Origin: Clostridium tagluense
Lineage (GTDB): Bacteria > Bacillota > Clostridia > Clostridiales > Clostridiaceae
NCBI RefSeq assembly: GCF_003865095.1
Contig: NZ_BHYK01000016.1
Coordinates: 47,613 to 111,612, forward strand
Length of the DNA: 64,000 nucleotides
Reading direction: 5' to 3'
Position numbers and translations under genes: made by a program. How positions within the stretch are numbered: the stretch's first letter is position 1; every line of letters begins with the position of its first letter. The notes under the pieces were generated by a model. The model was not told where the DNA came from. It ran no database searches and worked only from the letters and a program-made list of their open reading frames with translations. Of the stretch, positions 1-10,754 are shown piece after piece.

Positions 1-1
1 A

Positions 2-1087
2 TTAAGTAAGTTTAGTATTTTTGCTATGGGTGTAGGTCCATACATAAATGCATCAATCATAATGCAATTACTTGTAATAGCAATTCCTTATTTAGAGCAA
101 CTTTCTAAAGAGGGTCTTGAAGGGCGAAAGAAGATACAAGATTATACTAGATATGCTTCAATAGTACTTGGAGCACTACAGGCTTTTGGTATGTATGCAA
201 TTATTTCAGGTACTGGAGCATTTTCAAGTAATTCTAGTTTAACCATATTTTTGGTGATACTAACGATGACAACTGCATCAACATTTTTGGTGTGGATAGG
301 GGAACAAATCACTGGTAAAGGTATCGGGAATGGTATTTCATTAATAATTTTTATTAATATTATAGCAGGGTTACCTACTCTAGTGTATCAAATCGCTGGG
401 CTCCAGACGGCAGGAACTGTGAATTTTGTAGAGGTTATAATGTTTATTGTAGTGGCTATAGCATTATTAGTAGCAGTAGTAATAGCAAGTTTAAGTGAAA
501 GAAGAATTCCTGTCCAATATGCTGGAAAGTCGGTTGGAAACAAAACCTTCAAAGGACAATCAACACATATTCCTATCAATGTAAATGGATCTGGAGTTAT
601 CGGTATAATTTTTGCAATGTCAGTAATGACATTCCCACAAACAATAGCACAACTTAAACCGACATCTTCAATTGCAAAATTTATTGTAGGAAGTCCTTGG
701 AGCATTTTTGAAAAGAACAGTTGGAAATATGCCACGGTATATTTTGTGTTAGTAGTATTTTTTACATGGTTTTATACTCAGGTAACATTTAAACCGGATG
801 AAATGGCTGAAAATATGCATAAATCATCAGGCTTTATACCAGGGATTAGACCGGGTGCGAATACCGCAACTTATATCGATATGGTATTGACTAAGATTTC
901 AATGATTGGAGGAACTTTTGCGGCTGTTATAGCAATATTCCCTATTATTATAGAGGGTGCTACTAACTTTAAGGGAATATACTTTGGCGGTACAATGTTA
1001 CTGATTTTGGTAAATGTTGCTCTTGAGACATTAAGACAACTTGAATCACAATTAGTAATGCGTCATTACCAAGGATTCCTTAAATAA
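2..1087 (+). CDS. secY: Protein translocase subunit SecY (5' end outside window)
   Basis: SecY is the channel-forming subunit of the SecYEG membrane translocon. The reading frame is open from the first bases of the window, so the N-terminal part (roughly the first 60-70 residues of a protein of about 425) is missing. What remains shows the typical run of hydrophobic segments, GIGNGIS, the basic cytoplasmic loop [10 protein letters not shown], the motif [13 protein letters not shown], and the C-terminal PGxRPGxxT and [12 protein letters not shown] tail. It is the upstream gene of the secY-adk-map series, the standard spc-operon order in Firmicutes. adk follows after 22 bp with its own AGGAG. 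Identification is by direct recognition of family motifs. Confidence 0.97.
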   Translation, partial: LSKFSIFAMGVGPYINASIIMQLLVIAIPYLEQLSKEGLEGRKKIQDYTRYASIVLGALQAFGMYAIISGTGAFSSNSSLTIFLVILTMTTASTFLVWIGEQITGKGIGNGISLIIFINIIAGLPTLVYQIAGLQTAGTVNFVEVIMFIVVAIALLVAVVIASLSERRIPVQYAGKSVGNKTFKGQSTHIPINVNGSGVIGIIFAMSVMTFPQTIAQLKPTSSIAKFIVGSPWSIFEKNSWKYATVYFVLVVFFTWFYTQVTFKPDEMAENMHKSSGFIPGIRPGANTATYIDMVLTKISMIGGTFAAVIAIFPIIIEGATNFKGIYFGGTMLLILVNVALETLRQLESQLVMRHYQGFLK

Positions 1088-1109
1088 ATTATTACCAGGA
1101 GATGATACT

Positions 1110-1763
1110 ATGAGAATAATCTTGTTAGGTCCTCCGGGAGCCGGAAAAGGAACGCAAGCAAAATCTATAAGCAATAAATTTTCCATACCACATATATCAA
1201 CAGGGGATATATTCAGAAAGAATATTTCGGAAAAAACTCCTCTTGGAATCGAAGCTAAGAAACATATTGATAAGGGACACTTAGTCCCGGATGCATTGAC
1301 TATAGATATAATCGTGGATAGGTTAGATAATGAAGATTGTATAAATGGGTTTTTATTAGATGGCTATCCTAGAACTGTTAATCAAGCTGAAGCCTTAGAA
1401 ACTATTTTAGAAGAAAAAGGCATCGTTCTTGATACTTCATTATTAATAAAGGTGCCTAGAGAATTTATTTTAAGTAGAATGACTGGTCGAAGAGTTTGTC
1501 TCAACTGTGGAGCTAGCTACCATATTACATTTAATCCTCCAGAAACGGATGGAAAATGCAATTTGTGTGGATCATCTCTTGTGCAAAGAGCAGATGACAG
1601 TGAAGAAACCGTTAGTGAACGGTTAGACATATATGATGCTCAAACACAACCGTTGATAAAGTACTATGGTGACAAAAACTTATTATCAGTAGTTGATGGA
1701 ACACAAGCAATTAATGGCGTATTCGAAAGTATCTGTAGTATCTTAGGAGAGATAAAAAAGTGA
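1110..1763 (+). CDS. adk: Adenylate kinase
   Basis: The enzyme interconverts ATP+AMP and 2 ADP in the cytosol. The 217-residue length is that of long-form bacterial adenylate kinases. The P-loop [10 protein letters not shown] lies at about residues 7-16. An AMP-binding segment (STGDIFR) and the DGYPRT motif follow. The lid domain (about 127-160) carries two Cys-x-x-Cys pairs, CLNC and CNLC, the zinc-binding lid common in Gram-positive enzymes. The start ATG has AGGAG 8 bp upstream. The stop overlaps the GTG start of map (GTGA), implying translational coupling. Confidence 0.98.
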   Translation: MRIILLGPPGAGKGTQAKSISNKFSIPHISTGDIFRKNISEKTPLGIEAKKHIDKGHLVPDALTIDIIVDRLDNEDCINGFLLDGYPRTVNQAEALETILEEKGIVLDTSLLIKVPREFILSRMTGRRVCLNCGASYHITFNPPETDGKCNLCGSSLVQRADDSEETVSERLDIYDAQTQPLIKYYGDKNLLSVVDGTQAINGVFESICSILGEIKK

Positions 1764-2506
1764 TAAACATAAAAAGTGATATGGAAATTCAATATATGAG
1801 AAGTGCAGGTAAAGTGGTTGCAGAAGCTCTTGCATTAATTGAAGAAGTAATAAAACCGGGAATAACCACTGCAGAAATAGATAAATTAGCTGAAGAGTTC
1901 ATAATAAGACAGGGTGCTAAACCATCTTTTAAAGGTTATTGTGGATTTCCAGCTTCCATATGTACATCTGTTAATGATGAAGTGGTTCATGGGATTCCAA
2001 CTAATCGGATTTTACTTGAAGGAGATATAATTAGCATAGATTGTGGGGCCATATTAAATGGCTATCATGGAGATGCTGCTAGGACTTTTCCAGTAGGAAA
2101 AGTATCTAATGAATCTACAATGCTCATTGAAATCACTAAAAATAGTTTTTTCAAGGGCGTTGAAAAAGCTATAATCGGCAATAGATTATCAGATATATCT
2201 GCTGCAATTCAGTGTTATGCTGAAGAACATGGATACTCTGTGGTTAGGGATTTTGTAGGTCATGGGATTGGAACATCAATGCATGAAGATCCAGAGGTTC
2301 CTAATTATGGTGCTCCAGATAGAGGTCCTAAATTAGTTCATGGTATGGTACTTGCAATTGAACCTATGATAAATATAGGAAAGCATTATGTCAAAGTAAA
2401 GGCTAATAGATGGACGGTAGTAACAAGAGATGGCAGTTTATCTGCACATTATGAAAATACTGTTGCTATCCTAAAAAGTGGTCCTGAAATATTAACTTTG
2501 AACTAA
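1760..2506 (+). CDS. map: Methionine aminopeptidase, type I
   Basis: The enzyme removes the initiator Met from nascent proteins and is a cytosolic two-metal enzyme. The 248-residue length is standard for type Ia. Metal ligands can be recognised in context: the DCGA segment, the GYHGDAART segment, the FVGHGIG histidine motif and EPM near the C-terminus. The start is GTG at 1760, overlapping the adk stop by four bases, and a GGAGAGAT ribosome-binding site lies inside the adk end. The position between adk and infA is the canonical Firmicutes arrangement. Confidence 0.97.
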   Translation: MINIKSDMEIQYMRSAGKVVAEALALIEEVIKPGITTAEIDKLAEEFIIRQGAKPSFKGYCGFPASICTSVNDEVVHGIPTNRILLEGDIISIDCGAILNGYHGDAARTFPVGKVSNESTMLIEITKNSFFKGVEKAIIGNRLSDISAAIQCYAEEHGYSVVRDFVGHGIGTSMHEDPEVPNYGAPDRGPKLVHGMVLAIEPMINIGKHYVKVKANRWTVVTRDGSLSAHYENTVAILKSGPEILTLN

Positions 2507-2520
2507 TAGAGGTGAATGGT

Positions 2521-2802
2521 TTGGACGAAAATACCCTTTTAGGTAAGGTTGTAAATTCTAAAGCGGGAAGAGATATGCACAAAAAATTTATTGTAGTAGG
2601 TATACTGAATAGTGAGTATGTGTATATTTCTGATGGAGATTTAAGAAAGATTGAGAAACCTAAGAAAAAGAAGGTTAAACATCTAAATTTTACTGACACA
2701 GTAGCTGAGGAAATTAAAGATTCAATTTTATCTAAAAAAGAGGTTACTAATTCTAAAATTAAAATATTTTTGCAGTCTGCAGATATTCGTAAGGAGGTTT
2801 GA
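2521..2802 (+). CDS. KOW-domain (L14e/L6e/L27e-like) RNA-binding protein
   Basis: This small basic protein sits between map and infA in many Firmicutes and is usually annotated as a KOW-domain RNA-binding protein. Its molecular role is not established. The N-terminal half ([22 protein letters not shown]...) has the KOW-like barrel pattern, and the second half has the lysine stretch [12 protein letters not shown] at 2512 lies inside the ribosome-binding site AGAGGTG and cannot use it. TTG at 2521 has the correct spacing, so TTG is taken as start, giving 93 residues. The gene is co-transcribed with infA, 7 bp downstream. Confidence 0.85.
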   Translation: MDENTLLGKVVNSKAGRDMHKKFIVVGILNSEYVYISDGDLRKIEKPKKKKVKHLNFTDTVAEEIKDSILSKKEVTNSKIKIFLQSADIRKEV

Positions 2803-2809
2803 TTACCTT

Positions 2810-3028
2810 ATGTCAAAAGATGATATAATTGAAATGCAAGGCGTAGTATTAGAAACTTTGCCAAATGCAATATTTCAAGTTGAACTTGAGAGTGGGCATA
2901 AAATATTAGCTCATATTTCAGGTAAGTTAAGAATGAATTTTATAAGAATACTACCAGGCGATAAAGTTACAGTAGAACTTTCTCCATATGATCTCACTCG
3001 TGGGAGAATAACTTGGAGAGATAAGTAA
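2810..3028 (+). CDS. infA: Translation initiation factor IF-1
   Basis: IF-1 binds the ribosomal A site during initiation. The protein is 72 residues, the exact family length, and is a single S1/OB fold: it opens [13 protein letters not shown] and carries the RNA-binding stretch [22 protein letters not shown] followed by GRITWR. The ribosome-binding site is AAGGAGG. It is followed directly by rpmJ in the conserved infA-rpmJ-rpsM-rpsK order. Confidence 0.98.
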   Translation: MSKDDIIEMQGVVLETLPNAIFQVELESGHKILAHISGKLRMNFIRILPGDKVTVELSPYDLTRGRITWRDK

Positions 3029-3031
3029 TAA

Positions 3032-3157
<126 letters not shown>

Positions 3158-3221
3158 TAGGTTTTATTTACAAATAGGTTTAGTTAAGTATTAAACATAA
3201 AAATTAATATATTAGTAATAA

Positions 3222-3256
3222 ATCACATTAGGTCGTTTTATAAGTTACAATGTGAT
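3222..3256 (+). promoter_or_regulatory. Hairpin in the rpsM leader (candidate alpha-operon control element)
   Basis: The 139-bp space between rpmJ and rpsM is long for this operon. It contains an exact 8-bp inverted repeat, ATCACATT (3222-3229) and AATGTGAT (3249-3256), separated by 19 bases and ending about 25 bp before the rpsM ribosome-binding site. No T-run follows, so it is not a simple terminator. In several bacteria this position hosts S4-mediated control of the alpha operon. That role here is inference. Confidence 0.35.
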
Positions 3257-3296
3257 AAAATGTTAACAACAAGTATCTAGGAGGTGTAAACAGTAA

Positions 3297-3665
3297 ATGG
3301 CAAGAATAGCAGGTATTGACCTACCAAGAGAAAAAAGGGTTGAAATAGGCCTAACATATATATTTGGTATTGGATTATCAAAATCACAAGGAATCATTAA
3401 AGCAACAGGAGTAAATCCTGACACAAGAGTGAAGGACTTAACTGAAGAAGAAGTCAATGAACTAAGAACATACATCACCAAGAATTTTATAATTGAAGGT
3501 GACTTAAGAAGAAAAGTTGCATTAGATATAAAAAGATTAATGGAAGTTGGATGTTATAGAGGAATAAGACATAGAAGAGGTCTTCCAGTAAGAGGACAAA
3601 AAACTAAAACTAATGCAAGAACAAGAAAAGGCCCTAAGAAAACAATGGCGGGCAAAAAGAAATAG
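3297..3665 (+). CDS. rpsM: Ribosomal protein S13 (uS13)
   Basis: This small-subunit head protein contacts the P-site tRNA and the intersubunit bridges. It has 122 residues, starts [17 protein letters not shown], contains the helix-two-turn-helix part, and has the C-terminal sequence [20 protein letters not shown], diagnostic for S13. The ribosome-binding site is AGGAGGTG. It is the first gene of the rpsM-rpsK-rpsD-rpoA-rplQ group. Confidence 0.98.
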   Translation: MARIAGIDLPREKRVEIGLTYIFGIGLSKSQGIIKATGVNPDTRVKDLTEEEVNELRTYITKNFIIEGDLRRKVALDIKRLMEVGCYRGIRHRRGLPVRGQKTKTNARTRKGPKKTMAGKKK

Positions 3666-3680
3666 TAAGGAGGGAATGTA

Positions 3681-4073
3681 ATGGCTCAAAAAGTTAAAAG
3701 AAGTAGAAGAAAAAAAGAGAAAAAAAATATTGAGCACGGTTGTGCTCACATAAAGTCTACTTTTAATAATTCCATCGTTACACTTACAGATGCAGCTGGA
3801 AATGCTTTATCTTGGTCTAGTGCAGGTGGTTTAGGTTTTAGAGGATCAAGAAAGAGTACTCCTTTTGCAGCTCAAATGGCAGCAGAAGCTGCTACAAAGG
3901 CAGCAATGGAGCACGGTTTAAAGAGTGTTGACGTATTCGTTAAAGGACCAGGAGCAGGTAGAGAAGCGGCTATTAGATCACTTCAAGCGGCTGGATTAGA
4001 GATTACACTAATCAAAGACGTTACTCCAATTCCACATAACGGATGTAGACCACCAAAAAGAAGAAGAGTCTAG
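3681..4073 (+). CDS. rpsK: Ribosomal protein S11 (uS11)
   Basis: This platform protein of the small subunit has 130 residues. Recognisable stretches are [33 protein letters not shown] and the C-terminus [18 protein letters not shown]. The N-terminus is lysine/arginine rich. AAGGAGG lies upstream. It lies 15 bp after rpsM and 51 bp before rpsD. Confidence 0.98.
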   Translation: MAQKVKRSRRKKEKKNIEHGCAHIKSTFNNSIVTLTDAAGNALSWSSAGGLGFRGSRKSTPFAAQMAAEAATKAAMEHGLKSVDVFVKGPGAGREAAIRSLQAAGLEITLIKDVTPIPHNGCRPPKRRRV

Positions 4074-4124
4074 TAATTAAAATTATAGTAAACATACGTA
4101 TAGTAAACAGGAGGTGTAATTTGA

Positions 4125-4745
4125 ATGGCAAGATATACTGGAGCTACTTGTAGGCTTTGCAGAAGAGAAGGTATGAAGCTAAACCTTAAGGGTGATAGAT
4201 GCTTCACAGATAAATGTGCATTTTCAAGAAGAGGCTATGCACCGGGACAACACGGACAAAGCAAGAAAAAAATGTCTAACTATGGATTACAATTAAGAGA
4301 AAAACAAAAGGCTAAGAGAATTTATGGAATACTTGAAAGTCAATTTAGAAGATACTATGATAAAGCTGACAAGTTAAGAGGCATAACAGGTGAAAACCTA
4401 TTAAAACTTCTAGAAGTGAGACTTGATAACGTAGTTTATAGATTAGGTTACGGAAATTCAAGACAAGAAGCTAGGCAACTAGTAACTCACGGACATTTCT
4501 TAGTTGACGGTAAAAAGGTAGATATTCCTTCTTACAGTTTAACAGCAAATCAAGTAGTATCTGCATGTCCAAAGAGCAGAGCTACAGAGAAGTTTAAGGT
4601 TTTCGCTGAAAATCCTAAAACTTTACCGAATTGGTTAACAGCTAACTTAGAGAAATTCGAAGGAACAGTTGTTTCAATACCAACTAGGGAAGATATAGAT
4701 GTTCCTGTTAACGAGACGCTAATCGTCGAGTTATACAGCAAATAA
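4125..4745 (+). CDS. rpsD: Ribosomal protein S4 (uS4)
   Basis: This is a primary 16S rRNA-binding assembly protein and, in many bacteria, an autoregulator. It has 206 residues. The N-terminal region has the zinc-finger cysteines C9, C12, C26 and C31 (CRLC...CFTDKC), the zinc-containing version common in clostridia. The S4 RNA-binding domain follows ([14 protein letters not shown] and the [16 protein letters not shown] loop). The start ATG has AGGAGGTG. Confidence 0.98.
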   Translation: MARYTGATCRLCRREGMKLNLKGDRCFTDKCAFSRRGYAPGQHGQSKKKMSNYGLQLREKQKAKRIYGILESQFRRYYDKADKLRGITGENLLKLLEVRLDNVVYRLGYGNSRQEARQLVTHGHFLVDGKKVDIPSYSLTANQVVSACPKSRATEKFKVFAENPKTLPNWLTANLEKFEGTVVSIPTREDIDVPVNETLIVELYSK

Positions 4746-4808
4746 TCATTAATATAGAATCGGTTGCCCTCATAATAAGTTGCCAATTAAAAAAAAGGAG
4801 GGTTTAGT

Positions 4809-5756
4809 ATGTTAGAAATAGAAAAGCCAAAAATAGAATGTGTAGAAACTGCTGAAGATGATTCTTATGGTAAATTCATAATTGAACCATTAGAAAGAGG
4901 TTATGGTATAACACTAGGTAATGCATTAAGAAGGATTCTTCTTTCTTCATTGCCTGGAGTTGCTACAAGTGCAGTTAAAATTGATACAGTGCTTCATGAA
5001 TTTTCCACAGTTAAAGGTGTTAAAGAAGATGTTACAGAATTAATTCTAAACATCAAAAGCTTAGCATTAAAAATGAATGGAGAAGGACCTAGAACTGTTT
5101 ATATTGATGCTAAAGGACCTGGAGTAGTTACTGGAGCAGACATTAAAACTGATGGAGATATAGAAGTTGTTAACGACGATTTACATATAGCAACATTAGA
5201 TGATGGTGCTAAACTATATATGGAACTAACTGTTAACAAAGGTAGAGGATATGTGTCTCAGAGTAAAAATAAGACAGATGAATTACCAATAGCTACTATA
5301 CCAGTAGATTCAATCTATACTCCAGTTAAAAGAGTAAATTTTGCTGTAGAAAACACTAGAGTAGGCCAGATTACTGATTATGATAAATTAACTATTGAAA
5401 TTTGGACTAATGGAACCATTAGACCAGACGAAGCTATTGGTTTATCAGCTAAAATACTTATCGAGCACTTTAAGCTATTTATGACATTAACAGATCATGC
5501 TGATAATGTTGAAATAATGGTTGAAAAAGAAGAAGATAAGAAAGAAAAAGTTCTTGAAATGACTATTGAAGAATTAGACCTTTCTGTTAGAAGCTATAAT
5601 TGCTTAAAAAGAGCTGGAATTAATACAGTTCAAGAATTAACAGAGAGATCAATGGATGATATGATGAAGGTCAGGAATTTAGGTAAAAAATCACTTGAAG
5701 AAGTTGAACAAAAACTTCAAGCACTAAGCTTGAACTTAAAGCTAAGTGAAGAGTAA
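4809..5756 (+). CDS. rpoA: RNA polymerase alpha subunit
   Basis: The alpha subunit nucleates polymerase assembly and contacts UP elements and activators. It has 315 residues. The N-terminal dimerisation domain includes [25 protein letters not shown]. An acidic/lysine linker ([10 protein letters not shown]) follows. The C-terminal domain (about 250-315) contains the helix-hairpin-helix region with [14 protein letters not shown] and [18 protein letters not shown] precedes the start. Confidence 0.98.
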   Translation: MLEIEKPKIECVETAEDDSYGKFIIEPLERGYGITLGNALRRILLSSLPGVATSAVKIDTVLHEFSTVKGVKEDVTELILNIKSLALKMNGEGPRTVYIDAKGPGVVTGADIKTDGDIEVVNDDLHIATLDDGAKLYMELTVNKGRGYVSQSKNKTDELPIATIPVDSIYTPVKRVNFAVENTRVGQITDYDKLTIEIWTNGTIRPDEAIGLSAKILIEHFKLFMTLTDHADNVEIMVEKEEDKKEKVLEMTIEELDLSVRSYNCLKRAGINTVQELTERSMDDMMKVRNLGKKSLEEVEQKLQALSLNLKLSEE

Positions 5757-5768
5757 GGAGGTAGACAC

Positions 5769-6110
5769 ATGGCAATGTATCGTAAATTAGGACGCTCAAC
5801 TGATCAAAGAATTGCAATGTTTAGAAGTCTTGCAACTAATTTGTTGAAATATGGAAAAATAGAAACTACTGTCACTAGAGCAAAAGAAACTAGAAAATTT
5901 GCTGAAAGAATGATAACTCTTGGAAAAAGAGGAGATCTTCATGCTAGAAGACAAGCACTTGCATTCATTACAGAAGAAAGTGTAGTTAAAGACTTATTTG
6001 ACAATATTGCACCCAAGTATGCTGAGAGAAACGGCGGATATACTAGAATAATGAAAATGGGTCCAAGAAGAGGCGACGCAGCAGAGATGAGCATAATAGA
6101 ATTAGTATAG
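5769..6110 (+). CDS. rplQ: Ribosomal protein L17 (bL17)
   Basis: This large-subunit protein near the exit tunnel has 113 residues. It starts [21 protein letters not shown], contains [14 protein letters not shown], and ends [16 protein letters not shown]. It lies 12 bp after rpoA and is the last gene before a strong terminator, ending the alpha-operon segment. Confidence 0.98.
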   Translation: MAMYRKLGRSTDQRIAMFRSLATNLLKYGKIETTVTRAKETRKFAERMITLGKRGDLHARRQALAFITEESVVKDLFDNIAPKYAERNGGYTRIMKMGPRRGDAAEMSIIELV

Positions 6111-6120
6111 TTTGAACAAA

Positions 6121-6158
6121 GGGGATTAAGTTAAATCAAACTTAGTCCCCATTTTCTT
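6121..6158 (+). terminator. Intrinsic terminator after rplQ
   Basis: GGGGATTAAGTT pairs with AACTTAGTCCCC (one G-U pair) across a short loop and is followed by ATTTTCTT. It closes the ribosomal operon. Confidence 0.85.
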
Positions 6159-6190
6159 ATAAATATTTATAGATGTAGGGAGTGACACTT

Positions 6191-7036
6191 ATGTGTGAAA
6201 AAATGGTTATATGCAATAAGCTTGTTTACAAATACCCTCAAAGTGAAGATGAGCAGCCTAAAGTAGCCATAGATGGATTAAATTTAGAGGTTAACAAGGG
6301 TGAATTTTTAGTAGTACTCGGCCATAACGGCTCAGGAAAATCTACTTTTGCTAAACACATAAATGCTCTATTAATACCTACTGAAGGTGAAATCTATGTA
6401 GATGGACTCGTAACTTCTGAGGAAAGCAATTTATGGAACATTAGGAATGTTGCTGGTATGGTATTTCAAAATCCGGACAATCAAATTGTTGCCACTATTG
6501 TAGAAGAAGACGTAGCATTTGGTCCAGAAAATTTAGGACTAGAGCCTAAGGAAATTAGAAAAAGAGTGGATGAATCATTAAAGAATGTTGGAATGTACGA
6601 TTATAGAAAGCATGCTCCACATTTACTTTCTGGTGGTCAAAAACAAAGAGTAGCTATAGCAGGTATTCTTGCTATGATGCCAAAGTGTATTGTTTTTGAT
6701 GAACCAACAGCAATGCTAGATCCGTTTGGTAGAAAAGAAGTTATCCGAACTATAAAAGAAATAAACAAAAAGTATGGTATAACAATAATCTTAATAACTC
6801 ATAATATGGAAGAAGCAGTAGAAGCGGATAGAATAGTAGTTATGGATAATGGTAAAATTGTAATGAATGGAAAACCCAGAGAAATATTTAGGGAAGTGTC
6901 TCTTATGAAAAAAATAGGTCTAGATGTTCCGCAAGTAACGGAACTGGCATATGAACTTAAACAAAGTGGTATTAATATAGAATCAGATATATTAACTATA
7001 AATGAGATGGTGAATGCATTATGTCAATTAAAATAG
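6191..7036 (+). CDS. ecfA1: ECF transporter ATPase EcfA1
   Basis: This is one of two ABC ATPases of the energy-coupling-factor module, which powers vitamin/cofactor uptake by exchangeable S components. Visible motifs are Walker [11 protein letters not shown]-loop [10 protein letters not shown], signature [10 protein letters not shown], Walker [13 protein letters not shown], and the switch histidine THNMEE. An in-frame GTG at 6182 lies within the ribosome-binding site AGGGAG. ATG 6191 has good spacing and gives 281 residues. The end overlaps ecfA2 by 16 bp. Confidence 0.95.
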   Translation: MCEKMVICNKLVYKYPQSEDEQPKVAIDGLNLEVNKGEFLVVLGHNGSGKSTFAKHINALLIPTEGEIYVDGLVTSEESNLWNIRNVAGMVFQNPDNQIVATIVEEDVAFGPENLGLEPKEIRKRVDESLKNVGMYDYRKHAPHLLSGGQKQRVAIAGILAMMPKCIVFDEPTAMLDPFGRKEVIRTIKEINKKYGITIILITHNMEEAVEADRIVVMDNGKIVMNGKPREIFREVSLMKKIGLDVPQVTELAYELKQSGINIESDILTINEMVNALCQLK

Positions 7037-7875
7037 AAAATTTAACACATGTATATATGCCAAAGACTCCTTTTGAAAAAAAAGCTATAGATGATGTTTC
7101 TTTAGAAATAAAGCAAGGAGAATTTGTAGCACTAATTGGGCATACAGGCTCAGGAAAATCAACACTAATACAACATATAAATGGACTTTTAAAACCAACA
7201 TCAGGAAGTCTATTAATAGACGACATAGATATAACTATGAAAAAAATGAAATTAACAAATATAAGAAAAAAAGTTGGATTAGTATTTCAATATCCTGAAT
7301 ATCAACTTTTTGAAGAAACTATTGAAAAAGACATTGCTTTTGGACCGAAAAATTTAGGTCTAGATAATGATGAGATAAATAAGAGAGTTCAGAGAGCCAT
7401 GAAAATAGTTGGACTGGACTATGAAGAATATAAGGACAAATCACCTTTTGAAATAAGTGGTGGTCAAAAGAGAAGAGTTGCAATAGCTGGGGTAGTGGCT
7501 ATGGAGCCAAAAATCTTGATTTTAGATGAACCAACAGCGGGGCTAGATCCAAAAGGAAGAGACGATATCTTAAGTAAAATTGTTGAACTCTACAAACAGA
7601 ATGACATGACCATAATACTCGTATCTCATAGCATGGAAGATGTGGCCAAGGTTGCAAATAGAATTATAGTAATGGATAGCGGAAAGTGTATTCTAGACGG
7701 AACTCCAGAGAAAATATTTAAGGAAATAGAAATATTAGAAAGCGTAGGACTTGCTGTACCACAGGTAACATACCTAATTCGGGAATTGCGTAACAAAGGG
7801 TTTAATATATCTGAGGATATATTTACGTTGGAAAAAGCTAAACAAGAATTGCTTAAAATATTAAAAAAGAATTAA
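7021..7875 (+). CDS. ecfA2: ECF transporter ATPase EcfA2
   Basis: This is the second ATPase of the ECF module. It has 284 residues with Walker [11 protein letters not shown]-loop FQYPEYQLF, signature [10 protein letters not shown], Walker [13 protein letters not shown] and the switch SHSMED. The start overlaps the end of ecfA1, so the two subunits are translationally coupled, which suits a heterodimer. The order ecfA1-ecfA2-ecfT after rplQ is the conserved Firmicutes arrangement. Confidence 0.95.
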   Translation: MSIKIENLTHVYMPKTPFEKKAIDDVSLEIKQGEFVALIGHTGSGKSTLIQHINGLLKPTSGSLLIDDIDITMKKMKLTNIRKKVGLVFQYPEYQLFEETIEKDIAFGPKNLGLDNDEINKRVQRAMKIVGLDYEEYKDKSPFEISGGQKRRVAIAGVVAMEPKILILDEPTAGLDPKGRDDILSKIVELYKQNDMTIILVSHSMEDVAKVANRIIVMDSGKCILDGTPEKIFKEIEILESVGLAVPQVTYLIRELRNKGFNISEDIFTLEKAKQELLKILKKN

Positions 7876-7950
7876 TGATTTTTTTATCTAATAAGATTTT
7901 TTATATAAAACAGTAATGTGTGATTCTTGCAACACATTGGAGGAATTTGT

Positions 7951-8751
7951 ATGATCAAAGATATTACAATAGGTCAATATATACCAGGGGAGTCTTTTGT
8001 ACATAAATTAGATCCAAGATTAAAGATATTAATATCTCTACTATTTATTGTTGATCTATTTTTAGTGAATAATTTTAAAGGCTATTTATTTGTAGTTATA
8101 TTTATTTTAATCACAATACTAATAGCTAATTTGTCTTTTAAGTATATTTACAGTGGATTAAAGCCAATTTTAGTATTATTACTTATTACAGCAATATTAA
8201 ACATTTTCATGACTACCGGAAAAGAACCAGCAATTTTTCACTGGGGTTTTATAAGTGTATATAAAGAAGGTTTAACAATTGCAGCCTTTATGATAATTAG
8301 GTTAGTGTTTTTAATTATGGGAACATCAATACTAACACTAACAACTTCTCCAATAGAGTTAACTGATGGTATAGAAAGCCTTCTAAGGCCTTTTAAAAGG
8401 ATAGGAGTACCAGCTCATGAACTTGCAATGATGATGACTATTGCATTAAGATTCATACCTACGCTTATGGATGAGACTGACAAAATAATGAAAGCACAAA
8501 TGGCAAGAGGTGCAGATTTTGAGTCTGGGAATTTGATAAGTAGAGCTAAAAGTTTAATACCTATTTTAGTACCACTGTTTATAAGTTCTTTTAGACGAGC
8601 TGATGAACTGGCAATGGCTATGGAATCAAGATGCTATAAAGGTGGAGAAGGAAGAACTAGAATGAAACAATTACATATAACAAAAAAAGACTATATTGCA
8701 AGCTTTGCTTTTACACTGCTATTTGTTATTACTATTGTTAGCAGAACATAA
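7951..8751 (+). CDS. ecfT: ECF transporter transmembrane protein EcfT
   Basis: EcfT is the membrane coupling subunit linking the two ATPases to substrate-binding S components. It has 266 residues and about five hydrophobic segments. Two short Ala-Arg-Gly style coupling motifs are the family signature: MARGADF and the later AMAMESRCYKGGEGRT. A longer frame starting at TTG 7927 is possible, but ATG 7951 has GGAGGA at the right distance. truA follows 31 bp downstream. Confidence 0.94.
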   Translation: MIKDITIGQYIPGESFVHKLDPRLKILISLLFIVDLFLVNNFKGYLFVVIFILITILIANLSFKYIYSGLKPILVLLLITAILNIFMTTGKEPAIFHWGFISVYKEGLTIAAFMIIRLVFLIMGTSILTLTTSPIELTDGIESLLRPFKRIGVPAHELAMMMTIALRFIPTLMDETDKIMKAQMARGADFESGNLISRAKSLIPILVPLFISSFRRADELAMAMESRCYKGGEGRTRMKQLHITKKDYIASFAFTLLFVITIVSRT

Positions 8752-8782
8752 TCTTCGTGTAGAGTGAAAAGGATGTGAAGCA

Positions 8783-9517
8783 GTGAGAAATATAAAGCTT
8801 TTAGTAGAATATGATGGAACGAACTATGCAGGATGGCAGAGACAAAAGAATGTAATGACTATTCAAGAAAAAATAGAGACAGCTATTGAAAAGATTACAG
8901 GTGAAAAAACTCAAATTACAGGGTCTAGTAGAACAGATACTGGAGTTCATGCAAAAGGGTATACAGGTAACTTTTATACTAATAGTAAAATATCTGTGGA
9001 AAAGTTCACAGGAGCTATTAATAGTAAACTCCCATTAGATATTGTAATTTTGCATTGCTTTGAGGTTCCCTGTGAGTTCCATTCAAGGTATAATTGTACA
9101 GGGAAGATGTATAGTTACACTATACTTAATAGGTATGAGGCTGTTGCTGTAGGGCGCAATTACATATATCATCACAAAAGAATATTAGATGTAGAAGCTA
9201 TGAAAGAAGCTTCAAAGTATTTTATGGGTACCCATGACTTTTCTGCATTTAAAAATTTAGGTAGCTCCGTAAAAACTTCTGTAAGAACTATTACAAGACT
9301 AGATATCATAAAGAATGAAGATATCATAAAAATATATATTGCTGCGGATGGCTTTCTTTATAATATGGTTAGAATAATAGTAGGAGCACTAGTTCGTGTT
9401 GGAGAAGGTAAGATTAAACCTAATGAAATAAAAGATATAATTCTGTCAAAAGAAAGAGCAAAGGCTGGAAAATCCGTTCCACCCGGTGGATTATGCTTGG
9501 AAGAAGTTTTTTATTAA
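8783..9517 (+). CDS. truA: tRNA pseudouridine(38-40) synthase TruA
   Basis: TruA forms pseudouridine at positions 38-40 of the tRNA anticodon arm. It has 244 residues and a GTG start. Family motifs are VEYDGTNYAGWQRQ at the N-terminus, SSRTDTGVHA containing the catalytic aspartate, and FLYNMVRIIVGALV near the C-terminus. It lies between ecfT and rplM as in most Firmicutes. Confidence 0.97.
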   Translation: MRNIKLLVEYDGTNYAGWQRQKNVMTIQEKIETAIEKITGEKTQITGSSRTDTGVHAKGYTGNFYTNSKISVEKFTGAINSKLPLDIVILHCFEVPCEFHSRYNCTGKMYSYTILNRYEAVAVGRNYIYHHKRILDVEAMKEASKYFMGTHDFSAFKNLGSSVKTSVRTITRLDIIKNEDIIKIYIAADGFLYNMVRIIVGALVRVGEGKIKPNEIKDIILSKERAKAGKSVPPGGLCLEEVFY

Positions 9518-9557
9518 ATAAAAAACATTAAAGATTGCAATATCCTGTGTAAAGTCA

Positions 9558-9586
9558 TTGACACACCCGGTAGAATGTATTATAAT
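9558..9586 (+). promoter_or_regulatory. Sigma-A type promoter of rplM-rpsI
   Basis: A perfect consensus: TTGACA at 9558-9563, a 17-bp spacer and TATAAT at 9581-9586. It lies about 95 bp upstream of rplM and leaves a leader of roughly 85-90 bases. Confidence 0.85.
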
Positions 9587-9593
9587 TATTAAT

Positions 9594-9645
9594 GTTTGTA
9601 TAAACTATCGTGTATAAGATCCACTAGCCCCGGATCTTTAGCATA
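9594..9645 (+). promoter_or_regulatory. Candidate L13-type ribosomal leader RNA
   Basis: The rplM 5' leader contains GATCC (about 9619-9623) pairing with GGATC (9633-9637) around the loop ACTAGCCCC, flanked by TATAAG and TTTAGCATA. Firmicutes rplM genes commonly carry a structured L13 leader with a CUAGCCC-like conserved core. That similarity is from memory of the family and was not aligned. Confidence 0.5.
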
Positions 9646-9681
9646 GAAATTCAATTGTTAAAAGTTCAGGGAGGGAAAATA

Positions 9682-10116
9682 ATGAAATCATACTTAGCAA
9701 AACCAGCAGAAGTAGAAAGAAAATGGTTCGTTGTCGACGTAGAAGGAAAAGTTTTAGGAAGAGCAGCGAGTCAAATAGCTTCAATATTAAGAGGAAAACA
9801 TAAACCAACATTTACACCACACGTTGATACAGGTGATTTTGTAATTGTAATAAACGCTGATAAGATCGTTTTAACTGGTAAGAAATTAGACCAAAAAATG
9901 TTAAGACATCACTCTTTTTATCCAGGTGGATTAAAAGAAGTTCCATATAGAATAGCATTAGCTAAAAAACCTGAGTTTATTTTTGAAGAAGCAGTAAGAA
10001 GAATGCTTCCAAAGGGACCATTAGGTCGTCAAACAGCTAAAAAAATGACTGTTTACAGAGGACCAGAACATAAGAATCAAGCACAGAATCCAGAAACATT
10101 AGTGCTTAAATACTAA
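9682..10116 (+). CDS. rplM: Ribosomal protein L13 (uL13)
   Basis: This early-assembly large-subunit protein has 144 residues from ATG 9682. Motifs are [32 protein letters not shown], the HHSFYPGG loop and [10 protein letters not shown]. An upstream in-frame TTG at 9655 exists, but GGAGGGAAAAT immediately precedes ATG 9682 and this matches family length. rpsI follows 24 bp later in the same transcript. Confidence 0.97.
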   Translation: MKSYLAKPAEVERKWFVVDVEGKVLGRAASQIASILRGKHKPTFTPHVDTGDFVIVINADKIVLTGKKLDQKMLRHHSFYPGGLKEVPYRIALAKKPEFIFEEAVRRMLPKGPLGRQTAKKMTVYRGPEHKNQAQNPETLVLKY

Positions 10117-10140
10117 TCAGGTTAGGAGGGAGTAAATATA

Positions 10141-10533
10141 ATGGCAAAAGTTCAATATATAGGAACAGGAAGAAGAAAGAAATCAGTTGCAAGAGTTAGA
10201 CTTATACCTGGAGAAGGTAAAATTGTTATAAATAAAAGAGCCATAGAAAATTATTTCGGATTAGAAACTTTAATGCTTATAGTTAACCAACCATTAGTGT
10301 TAACTGGAACTAAAGATAAATTCGATATATTGGTTAATGTACACGGTGGCGGATATACAGGTCAAGCCGGTGCAATAAGACATGGTATTTCAAGATCACT
10401 ACTTAAAGCTGATGAAACTTTAAGACCAGAACTTAAAAAAGCAGGATTTTTAACAAGAGATCCAAGAATGAAAGAAAGAAAGAAATACGGTCTTAAAAAA
10501 GCAAGAAAAGCATCTCAGTTCTCAAAGAGATAA
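10141..10533 (+). CDS. rpsI: Ribosomal protein S9 (uS9)
   Basis: This small-subunit head protein has a C-terminal tail that contacts P-site tRNA. It has 130 residues and begins [21 protein letters not shown]. It contains [20 protein letters not shown], and the tail ends [11 protein letters not shown], diagnostic for S9. The ribosome-binding site is AGGAGGGAG. A terminator follows at once. Confidence 0.98.
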   Translation: MAKVQYIGTGRRKKSVARVRLIPGEGKIVINKRAIENYFGLETLMLIVNQPLVLTGTKDKFDILVNVHGGGYTGQAGAIRHGISRSLLKADETLRPELKKAGFLTRDPRMKERKKYGLKKARKASQFSKR

Positions 10534-10550
10534 TATTTTTGTTTACAAGA

Positions 10551-10591
10551 GGGAATATACACTTATTAATAAGTGTGTATTCCTTTTTTTT
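10551..10591 (+). terminator. Intrinsic terminator after rpsI
   Basis: GGAATATACACTTA pairs with TAAGTGTGTATTCC (one wobble) around a TTAA loop and is followed by eight Ts. Confidence 0.9.
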
Positions 10592-10754
10592 ATTATATAA
10601 GAAATAGCTTGGGCAAATGATTGTGGATAACACTTACACTTGGTCCTAGGGATATTTTATTCTATATAAGACTTTGCAAAGTTATTAGCAAGGGAAAACT
10701 GGTATAAAATTAAATATATTAGTATAGTGAAAAAGTAAATCCTCCTTATGTTAT

